From Podospora pseudoanserina (Eukaryota; Ascomycota; Sordariomycetes; Sordariales; Podosporaceae), in NCBI RefSeq assembly GCF_035222485.1, contig NC_085920.1, forward strand, positions 2,108,001 through 2,172,000: a stretch of DNA of 64,000 nt, given 5' to 3'. Positions 55,648 to 64,000 of the stretch are shown here, piece by piece. Below the pieces are notes generated by a model. The model was given only the letters and a program-made list of their open reading frames with translations. It was not told the origin of the DNA and ran no database searches. The stretch's first letter is position 1. Every line of letters begins with the position of its first letter. The position numbers and the translations under genes were made by a program.

Positions 55648-57463
55648 CTAAGGGTTGCTGACGTAGCTTCTCGCCTGTCTGAGGTCCTCCATATCGTGGT
55701 GCTCTCTCGCGTTCGCCTTTTCCACATCCGAGTCCATGTGGTCGTCGTCACCACCAAAAGCATACTTGCTGCGCGCTCTGATCCTCGCGCCGTATCTCCA
55801 GAACAGAAACGGAATGGCACAGCAGGCAAGAGCCAAGAAGGCCAGGAAAGTACTGGCCCATTGATCACCCATCCTGTCATACATTTGCTCGGTGAAAAGC
55901 ACGACACCAGCGCCCCAGAAAGATCGAATAAACGTCTTGGCAGCAAGTGCTGAAGCGGCCTGGTGCTGATAAGAGTCGACAAGATAGTTGTTGGCCGCGT
56001 TGTACAGGAAGATGAAGCCAAAACCAACGGGAAGACCAGCAAGGCAAGGGCCAACCCAGGTCAGATGTGGGTATGAAGACCAAGCAAAGATGAACATGCC
56101 GATGGGGATGAACCAGCAGCTCAGCATCATTGGAATCAAACGAATTTCGGCAGGTGGCTTTCCGCCGTGCTTGGCCACCAAAGTGAGATAGTGCTTGTTG
56201 ACCCACGGGGAGCACGCGGCCGAGAGCACGACGCCGACAGCAATGGGAATAAACATCAAGCCAGTAATACCAGATGAGTACCCCTTCCTGACCTCGAAAA
56301 TAATGGGGTATGCGACGAAGAACATGTACAGAAGGCCATAGAGAACCGACATGTACAGACTGATGAGGAGAACGATGAGCTCGCGGAAGAGAAGCTGGAA
56401 TGGACGAATCATGAAGACACCCATGCGCTCCTTCAAGGGTCTTGGGTCGAGCTCAGCCTCGGTGACATGGCCATTGTCGCCTGTCTCCTTGCGAAGTCTC
56501 TTGGCTCTGGCGGCAAGGATGGTTGGTGCGTAAGTCTCGGGAACGGTGAAGGTGATGAGGACCCAGACAACGAAAGAGAAGATGAGCTGAATCCAATAGA
56601 GCCATCTCCAGCCAGCAGCATCAGACAAGAAACCGCCGATCAATGGACCAACTGTTCATTGTTAGCTTTGTGGTCAGACTGGAAAAAACTGGGGGATCCT
56701 TACTTGCGGGGCCAATAAAGGGGGCGGCGGAGAAAGCAGCCATGGGAACACCTCGCTCCTCGTTCCTCCAGAGATCTGCCAGGGTGCCGCCTACCAATGT
56801 CATGGGCGCAGAAAATGCAATGCCATCGATAGTTCTGCAAACAATGAGGGTCCCGATGTTCTTGGAGACAGCGCATGGGATGATGAAGATGACGGCCAGC
56901 AATAGAGTTGAGCCATATATGATTCGTCTCCCGAAGACCTCAGAAAGAGGAGCAAAAATCATAGGACCTGGGCGTCACAATATCAGAACACAGACTGCCA
57001 AACCGAGACATTACAATGCTGTTGACTTACCAACACCAAAACCAACAACGAATACCGAGATGGGAACAAGCGCAGCCTCATGGCTGACTCCAAAAGACTC
57101 CTGAACGCCACCAACATCCGAAGTGACAACACTGGAACAAAAAGCGACAACGAAGCATGTAACTGCCACAACCATGGTGATGTACCACTTGTACGCCTTT
57201 GACCAGTTTTTCGGGTCATCGGGATCTCCTGGAGCGAAGGTAACCAGTTTGTACTCCTGACGTGTATCTGCTGTCCCAGCTAGTTTTCCGTGCTTCTCGG
57301 CCGGTGCTGGAACTTGTGGTCTTGTCTCGGGGGAACGATCAGCTGAACTCCGTGCAGAGGCGGCATTGGGTTCCGGTGGGATGATGGAAGCATAGTGGGC
57401 ATTGTCGTCGCTGTCGTATGGGTATGGGGGTACTTGGCCCGTGGCGGATGTCGGTGCTGCCAT
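55648..57463 (-). CDS. major facilitator transporter, DHA1 (drug:H+ antiporter) type
   Basis: Three exons (57463-57031, 56967-56704, 56651-55648) encode 566 residues. A hydrophilic N-terminus of about 90 residues ends in [19 protein letters not shown], the classic entry to helix 1 in fungal polyamine/drug transporters. Helix 2-3 motif A is [15 protein letters not shown]. After helix 4-5 comes the DHA1 motif C-like [20 protein letters not shown], completed by the second splice. The central loop is charged ([20 protein letters not shown]), and twelve helices are expected. It would export drugs, toxins or polyamines using the proton gradient. The substrate is unknown. Introns have GT-AG ends. 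The start is the first ATG, with a good leader and no upstream in-frame alternative. Confidence 0.92.
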
Positions 57464-59798
57464 GTTGAAGAGCCTCTCCTCCTCTATTAATCGATATATT
57501 GATGCTGGATCCCGAACGCGAAGTTGATGATGAATGAGCGACCTGCGGTGTCGTATTACAGGGAGTGAATGATAAACGAATGTGATCCAAACATCCCACT
57601 CGAAACCTGGCTGTGTACTATTCTGGAACGATATCCGAATCCATCACGGCGGCTCCAGAGACTTATATCTTCGAAATGGGAGTGCCCGTGGCGGTCTTTG
57701 CTCGGGAGCGTTCGGTGGTTCACCTGCACGAAGCTGCCATTCCCTGTGCCGATCATGGACGAACGCCATTCGCGATACCAAACATCGCGGCCGTCGTCCC
57801 TTGAGCCGCACGGGTCTTGGATAGCATGAGGAAGATGTAACCAATGCGGGTGTCCAGATAACTGGGGCCTGGAACGTTGTCACTCATTCTTTCTGCCCTA
57901 GGGGTGGCAACAATGGAGCCATGAAACAGCATCAGGGATCCCCTCGCTCACAGCTCACGCAGGTCAGGGCCGAGCCGATAGCGATTGTCAGGAGCGTAAA
58001 TGACGATGCCAAGGCACGTGGGATCATACATCGCTGTTCCTGGGATTGACGGGAAATAAGTGGGCGGAGGCTTGTGTTGATTGGCGGTGATCTTCGGCAT
58101 CGCGCGGTCACCATAACCGCGAGGACATTCGCGCCCCATCATAAGATAAATACAGCTGTGAGGTCGGGCGCCGACGTTGACGTCCCGGCTGCCATCGGTT
58201 ACAGTAAGATGATGCCAGTGAAAAATTTTCCAGCCTGTTGAGATGGTCCTGGAGGTGCTGTCTCGTCACCGCCATTTGAGATAGTTCTGTAGAAATGTGA
58301 TGTCAATCTCACAAGTAGTTCAGACGTCAAGGAGGATGGGATGGCAGATCCGATCTGCAATGGCATCTTTTCGTTCGATATCGAAACTGCCTGAAGCATG
58401 CGCAACTTGAATTTGTCCAATATCGTCCAGCAGTTCAAGATGTGAAACTATCGCCACGCCCGCTCCCCGGTCAGTCGGGATGTTCGGAAGGTGACACAAG
58501 CGGCTGTACTCGGAGCCACGAGGGGTGGAGAATGACTCGTGAGGTTTTCTGCATGGAAGTTGTGGGTCATGGCATCTTTGGAAACAGCGCGAAGTTGCTA
58601 GTCTTTCAGAAAGCAAGAGAAAATAGCGGGCTGGAGGATGGATGTCCGGATGCTGAGTGAGAGAGGTGCTCATTGTAGGGGGTCGGCCAAATCTTCTTGT
58701 GTTTGGGGGCGTGAAGGAAGATGGGGTGACGGGGTGTGAAATTCTTTGGTGCTCGCTTAAAGAAAACAAGCTTTCCGGAAGCTTGGCTCTGCTCCCGTCC
58801 CGGCGACACAACCTTGCCCACAGCCACCGGCTCGACCCACTCTCATCCAAACTGCAAAACCTGCGGAGACGGAGTAGTAAGTACAGTAAGAATTCTCAGT
58901 TCTCAACGAACTTGAGCTGTCATCAAATAATTGACTAGGTACCTCGAAATCAGGATGTCAGTGACAGTCCCTCATGGCCAGGTTTAAAGACGGGAAGGAA
59001 GACCACATTTGAAATGTAGAACACTCTAGAGGGACTGAGACGCAAGATAAATCACCAGCTATCTATAAGCCATCTTGCCGAGAGATAGGATGAATTATAT
59101 TGATCCAGCCCTTCTTGAACACTGCAATTCCCCGACTCATAAGTCGTCGGAAGAACTATTTCCACTGCTTGTGATGGATGCCAAGTACCCCTCCTGAGTT
59201 TTGCGGTCATGTCGTTAAAAGGTGATACCTGGAAATGCATTGGTTTATTCGAGGTTGACCATCTGCCACAGCTTATTCGTCTGTGCGACTGTGGCAGCAA
59301 GTTGATATTGAGACATCAAAACCTTTGTCTTCCACTATCTACAAGTTGTTTCGGTCACTAAACCTTCAGGGACTGGAGTGGGAACACATTATACAAGCAG
59401 AGCCAAGGCGACTGTGGTTGATGAACGATCGGTGACAAAAGCAAACGAGAATAGGTATGATAGGGACAAGGACATGAGGTTGCTGCGATTGATTTTGCAA
59501 ACTCGTATGGACGTTTCAAACACGGTGAATTCGAATTAAATTAGCTGCCAATGCCCGCTCCATGTTAGCAAAAGTCTTAGGCAATGGGAAAAGATACGAT
59601 CCGTAACACTTGGTGCATACAAAAGGAATCTGGACCTATCTATTTTTCCTTCTAGTTTCTTTTCTCGCAATAGTTGTTTATAAGCTACTAAGCCCAGTTG
59701 TAATATCCTTCATCGAACATTAAAGGTAGAAGAAGAAGCTAGAACGCTGCCAATTATAAGATCATCTACTTGCAGTGTTAGCACGTGACAAGCGAATA
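57464..59798. other. intergenic, 2.3 kb
   Basis: Promoter region of the MFS gene on the left and flank of the tRNA on the right. Frames up to 176 residues (58320-58850, minus) show no recognisable features. Confidence 0.45.
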
Positions 59799-59872
59799 TC
59801 CTCTGTGGCGCAATTGGCTAGCGCGTCTGACTGTTAATCAGGAGGTTGGAAGTTCGAGCCTTCCCGGAGGAG
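59799..59872 (+). tRNA. tRNA-Asn (anticodon GTT), no intron
   Basis: A 74-base cloverleaf. The acceptor strands TCCTCTG and CGGAGGA pair with one G-T. The D arm is GCGC/GCGC around AATTGGCTA (A box). The anticodon loop CTGTTAA has anticodon GTT at 59833-59835. The T arm is GGAAG/CTTCC around TTCGAGC (B box), with discriminator G. A T run directly after (59876-59880) serves as RNA polymerase III terminator. No intron and no encoded CCA, as expected of a nuclear fungal gene. Confidence 0.95.
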
Positions 59873-59875
59873 TTC

Positions 59876-59880
59876 TTTTT
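59876..59880 (+). terminator. RNA polymerase III terminator of tRNA-Asn
   Basis: Five T residues, four bases after the tRNA 3' end. Confidence 0.75.
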
Positions 59881-60333
59881 GTTCCTCCTCCTAACCTGCT
59901 GCAAGGTCCTTCTAAAAACCACTGTCAGTTTTTATGACCATCCATCAAAGTGGTCAGCCAGTATGAAGAGCATCGTGGGATGGCTCTGCTATTTTCATAA
60001 AAGTTTGTTCTCGGCCGAGACCTTGCATGGAGGGAGCTTGGGCCCACAGCTGCAGATAAGGTTGATGTGTGGTGGATCCGCACGTGACGATTGGCTGCAA
60101 ATGCCAATGGCCTGTCGGGCTCTGGGTGCCGCGTCCAATCCAGATTACGGTATTTCCAAAGTTTCATTTCATCCTCCTTGCAACACCAGCTTTTTGCGCA
60201 CCGGTTCCCGATTTACCGCCGGTAAAGATCGATACGCAAACGCAGGCCACAGACCGTCCAGTTGTCCAAAAACAACCACAGTCTCAAGTCTGGCCAGCAG
60301 CGCCTTCGATCCCCGGTTCACAACCTGGCTTTA
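59881..60333. other. intergenic, 0.45 kb
   Basis: Between the tRNA terminator and the BED-finger gene. No gene seen. Confidence 0.45.
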
Positions 60334-61679
60334 ATGGGAAGACAGCCCGGCTGGAGCAGGCCGTACGACGGAGACATGCCCCGTCACATCGATCAAGATG
60401 TCCACAGCGCCTTTGTGGAATTTCGCAATGGCAGTAAGTTGGGTCACCTTACCGTCGTCACTGTATTGACAGTACCCGTACCCGTACCCACGCGCCAACG
60501 CCGCGTACACAACACATACATCACATACACCATGATACCTTACATGCTGCCCTCTACTAACCTTGCCGTCATTGCGCTCCACACGTAGGCGAACCCAAGT
60601 GCATGTCGGTGCAATGCCTCTACTGCAACCAGACCCGCGCCAAAAACACCACGCGCCAGAAGCAGCACCTGCTCCAATGCGCCCCCTATCTCGCTGCCCA
60701 CCCCGAGATAGCTCTCCAGGCCTCGGCCGCCGCAGACGAAGCCGCAGCTGCTGGCTCGTCGTCTGAACCACAACATGGCCACCCCGATGCCTCCCAATAC
60801 CCGAACCCCAATCCCCCGCCGGGTGAGCATACCAACCTCGGTTTCATGCCAAACCCACGCATAAATGGCACCCCAAACCAGATGCCCGGCCATGGAGGAC
60901 GTGCTTCGATAGGCGCGCCGGATGGAACACCGGCCGCGAAGCGCCAAAAGACGAAAAACTCCAACCTTCCCGAGATACCCCTCCGCGAAGTCCACGCTGC
61001 CTTTGCCGAGTTTAAAGCCAAGGACGATGACAAGTGCATGTCTGCGCGCTGTTTACACTGCAACCAGGTCCGGGCGAAGAACACCTCCAGGCAGCGGGAG
61101 CATCTGATGGTGTGCCCCGGCTACCAGAGCGTGCTGAAGGAGAAGATCCCCGCGAACAACCTCCGTCACCAATTTGACGAGGATGATGTCGCCAGCTCAC
61201 TGGCGCTGCCTACCCCGTCCCTGACACTTGACTTTCGGATGAGTATCCGGGTCAAGCCAAAGCTCAGCATCGGCACTGCCAACTTTGGCCGGGAAAGCTG
61301 GATTTCGTGCGTTGGCGGTCAGTGGGCTGGGAGGTTTGGTAAGGGCATCCTGCTGCCTGGCGGCCAGGACAAGCAGACTACGGTCAAGGATATGGCTACG
61401 AGGATTGATGCGAGTTATCTTTTACAAACTAATGACGAACAACCTGCCTTGATTACATGCAAGGTCAAGGGCTGGTGGACGGGGGATCGGGATGTCATGG
61501 AACGGCTGCAGGACCCGGTGGCGGCCGACAATGTGGCTGCTCACCGGTATTTGTTCCGTGTGGTCATCGAGCTGGAGACGGGCGATGAGCGGTATGCAGA
61601 TGTCAACACTGGGTTGTGGGTGGGGAGCGGGTGTAGGAGAGGTGCAGAGATTGTTTATGATGCCCACCGCGTCAGTTAG
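60334..61679 (+). CDS. two BED-like zinc fingers fused to a DUF3237 domain
   Basis: Exons 60334-60433 and 60589-61679 (intron GTAAGT ... acacgtag) encode 396 residues. Two copies of one module are visible. The first is IDQDVHSAFVEFRNGSEPKC ... CLYCNQTRAKNTTRQKQHLL with QC. The second is REVHAAFAEFKAKDDDKC ... CLHCNQVRAKNTSRQREHLM with VC. Each has C-x2-C-x15-H-x4-C, the BED zinc-finger pattern, which binds DNA in transposase-derived and chromatin proteins. A Pro/Gln-rich linker with a basic KRQKTKN lies between them. The C-terminal 150 residues match the DUF3237 pattern: NFGRESWISCVGGQWAG, then ILLPGGQDKQT, DASYLLQTND and the ending AEIVYDAHRVS. The intron removes the break inside the first finger, which validates it. 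A later in-frame ATG at 60376 is an alternative start. DNA binding is inferred and the role of DUF3237 is unknown. Confidence 0.82.
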
Positions 61680-61886
61680 TTCTGGCTGCGGTTGTTTGAG
61701 GACACAAAAGCGCGTATCATTACATCCTCCTTTGCTGGGAGATCTCTACAATTTTTCACTGTAGATTTATTCGAATTGTACTTCTTCACCAGTATGGGTA
61801 GTGGGATATAGGGGCAGGGGGCCTGAAATGATACCAACTTTGTTTAAGAGCCTTCATTCCATCCTACATTTTGGTGGTGGTTATCG

Positions 61887-62907
61887 TCAGTAAAACACCA
61901 AGCACCTCACCTCCACGCTTTCTCTGTCTGCTGCGGTTATGTGCTCTGGATCTTCAACCGCACAGTGCGGCACTCTTCGAGCTGGACAGGTTAGATCACT
62001 GTCGAAACACTTGATGAGGATTACTTCTGTGGGCTGCTGGTGGTGTTTGTAGTACCACTTGTGACTGCTGGAAGGCTTGGGCTTCTTGACGGTCCAGGAC
62101 TCGTTGCGTTTACCGGTCTTGAGGTAGATGATGGAGGCGGGGAGGAGGTCGGTGTCGGGGACTGAGGGGGCAGAACAGAGGGCTAGGGGGTCTCTCAGGA
62201 TGGGGGAGAGGGGACGCCAGATCTGGGGGTGGTTGTTAGGTAGGTTGAGTGGGTGTTTTCCGAGAGGGAAAGGGGGGTGGGTTACATTGATGATCTGCCA
62301 TCGCTTCTGGCTGACTGCCGTAAAGTCAGTTTCGTTGGGGAACTGCTCCCTCAGCCTGAGGACCGCCCCGTCGTAGGATTGGTCGACATGGGCTCTATGC
62401 AAGGGGCCTCGGCAGGCGGCGTTGTTCTCTTTGATGCTGTGCCAGTGGGAGGGACCGCGCCGAACCTTGTGGTCGAAGGCTAGAACGTTGGAGGCGTTCG
62501 TGCTTGAGTGGGGGTTTAGCAACATGGTCATTGGTGCGGGTAAGGATGCGTGACGGACAGGTCTCGGATGAGGCGCTCACACTCCCTGTAGTAGTCGTGT
62601 GCTATCTGCTGTTCGTCGTGGAAGGCCAAAAAGGAGGTGGGTTTGGTGTGGTATTGGAAGCCGTGGGTGTCAAGGGTGAATGTCGATTCGTGACCGGTGA
62701 TATCGGTGACTGTCACGGGAATGGCAATCATGGGGCGGGAGTTGTTGACTTGGGTACTGGAAAAGGGGGGTGTTGGTGAGTGAGACATGAGAGGGAGCGG
62801 TGACAGAAGGGGGGCATGAGATACCTTCCCACGTATACCGGTGTTGGGGGGGTGCCATCCTCTGGATCATCGTAGTGGTTGATCGTTGTGCGGATGTGGT
62901 GGCCCAT
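61887..62907 (-). CDS. AsaB/CmcJ-like hydroxylase/methyltransferase-family protein
   Basis: Four exons (62907-62825, 62756-62559, 62502-62286, 62222-61887) encode 277 residues, the usual size. The family's typical blocks appear in order: HIRTTINHYDDPEDGTPP near the N-terminus, DTHGFQYHTKPTSF, then LTNASNVLAFDHKVRRG across the second splice, RAHVDQSYDGAV (His-x-Asp, a likely metal pair), IINIWRPLSPILRDPLALC across the third splice and SHKWYYKHHQQPTEVILIKC with a final HCAVEDP. Members include AsaB and CmcJ-related enzymes of natural-product pathways and many orphan fungal copies. The reaction here cannot be named. Intron 3 (62223-62285, 63 bases) has no stop and keeps frame, so retention would add 21 residues. 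It converges with the BED/DUF3237 gene, the stops being 208 bases apart. Confidence 0.88.
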
Positions 62908-64000
62908 GGTGGAATGTGATGATCCCTGTGTGAATCCCTCACCGGGGACCTGGATGACGGAGGCAGATCCGTCAGGGGTGAGGCTGCTGGTTGTGTGCAC
63001 GTCTTCTCGGACTTACTCTGCATATGCCGGATGTTCACTTCACTCCACGAACTGCTTCGGTGATCAAAGATAAAGAAGAAAGAGCAACTGGTCTGCTACG
63101 TTACCACTGTGGTTTAAACCGTCACACTTCAGCCAGTTTTTGACCAGTTACCCCGCTTTCTTACCAGATGCTCGATCTAGAGTTCGGTCTCCCATCTCGC
63201 CAGAACCTTTGACAGCCATTACCACACTGTTAGCAAACCTTTTTATTCATGTATTATCATATTCAACCCGAAACTCGAACTTATCCAGCGAAGAGGTTGA
63301 TTTAAGCGCTTTGAACCCTGGACGACGTTGCAGGCTTGTGGACCAATTCCTCGATGTTTGCCACTTTACCCCCTTGTTTAGCCTCCATTCTGACCTCTCG
63401 GCTATGAGGTTCTAAGTGCAGCAAAAGAAAACATGAAAAAAAGATAGACCGCTTCTAGAACCTCTCAACCACAATCTTCGACGCTCAGTGCTGTAAGACA
63501 AAAGGTCTCGCATCCGCGGAGCTGTCAAACATCAAACCTGTCAAGAAGTCGGCCTGCATAGCTTCCCTGCAGATCTTATATATATTTTCTAAGACATGCA
63601 GCGGCGAGGTCATAGGATATCACATCAAGGTGCAGCATGTTTAGCTTTTCAAACAATCAGACCACTCCAAGCAACGGCTGTGGTCTTGATGAGCAACTCC
63701 GTCGTAAGCCAGAATAATAGTGAACTCGGGATCGCAGGTGCATGACAAGCATGTACACTCTTCGGCCACCAAGCTGTATGTCCTCGGAACGAGTCTGAAG
63801 TCAAGGCTCACGAGAGGTCGGCTTCGAGCCAATCTCTAAGCCCGCTGACAAATAACGATAGTCATCGCGGATGACTGGTGTGGTGTTCTTTCACAAGGTG
63901 AAGGTTTCGTCCAGCAACGGGCAGCATACCAAAGGTAGAAATGCGGAATTCAGAAGTGGAATGAACCCCAGTGTAAGTAGGTAATGGAGCTTGGTGATGT
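62908..64000. other. intergenic to the right edge, 1.1 kb
   Basis: Promoter and leader of the AsaB/CmcJ-like gene, possibly including a leader intron on the minus strand (GTAAGT at about 63018, acceptor ccatccag or cacacag near 62950-62930). No other gene supported. Confidence 0.4.

Noticed and set aside
1-64000. LTR elements, DNA transposons, CRISPR arrays or a secondary-metabolite core enzyme
   Set aside because: No transposase, reverse transcriptase, long terminal repeats, regular spacer arrays, PKS or NRPS sequence was seen. The AsaB/CmcJ-like gene and transporters alone do not make a cluster.

Overview
The window reads as nuclear DNA of a filamentous ascomycete, most likely a coprophilous or plant-biomass-degrading Sordariomycete (Sordariales is my inference). 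The evidence is: genes broken by short introns (48 to about 150 bases) with GTRNGT donors and CTAAC/CTGAC-like branch points; long A/T-mixed intergenic stretches; fungal-specific families (CBM1-GH5 endoglucanase, fungal class II peroxidase, Pth11/rhodopsin-like membrane protein, AsaB/CmcJ-like enzyme, DUF4360); and a tRNA-Asn with an ordinary fungal layout. There is no operon structure, no CRISPR and no recognisable intact transposon or LTR element.

Layout. 0-4 kb: a possible 3' fragment of a gene at the left edge, a GFA/CENP-V zinc protein (772-1379), a small Gly-rich protein (2694) and a small Pro-rich protein (3428). 4-5.8 kb: decayed sequence with a diverged tandem duplication. 5.8-7.7 kb: a six-exon APC/GABA-permease-type amino acid transporter. 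8.5-9.1 kb: an RRM pseudogene whose interior carries a perfect 21-base inverted repeat. 9.9 kb: a candidate small secreted repeat protein. 11-23.5 kb is rich in secreted enzymes: an aspartic protease with a C-terminal hydrophobic anchor, a class II haem peroxidase, a CBM1-GH5 endoglucanase and a type-B carboxylesterase, with a large divergent protein kinase between them. 26.4-32.3 kb: three poorly known genes (a coiled-coil protein, an SR-rich protein, a short coiled-coil protein). 32.5-35.3 kb: gene-poor, decayed, with a diverged direct repeat and a CorA-type pseudogene.

36-39.8 kb: a GPI-anchored von Willebrand A protein, convergent with a MATE transporter. 42.7-43.5 kb: a second gene that shares a short conserved block with the SR-rich gene at 29.6 kb. 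44.9-48.7 kb: a secreted DUF4360 protein and a formate/nitrite transporter. 51.6-53.5 kb: a Pth11-like seven-helix protein. 55.6-57.5 kb: a DHA1-type MFS transporter. 59.8 kb: tRNA-Asn(GTT). 60.3-62.9 kb: a two-BED-finger/DUF3237 fusion gene and a convergent AsaB/CmcJ-like enzyme.

Together the genes suggest a locus of extracellular degradation (cellulose, aromatic polymers, esters, protein) and membrane transport, with scattered lineage-specific genes. Exon boundaries were set by hand from splice signals, frame continuity and family conservation. They are predictions. The two loci I consider newest are the paired genes at 29.6 and 43 kb and the von Willebrand A gene whose start codon is split by an intron.
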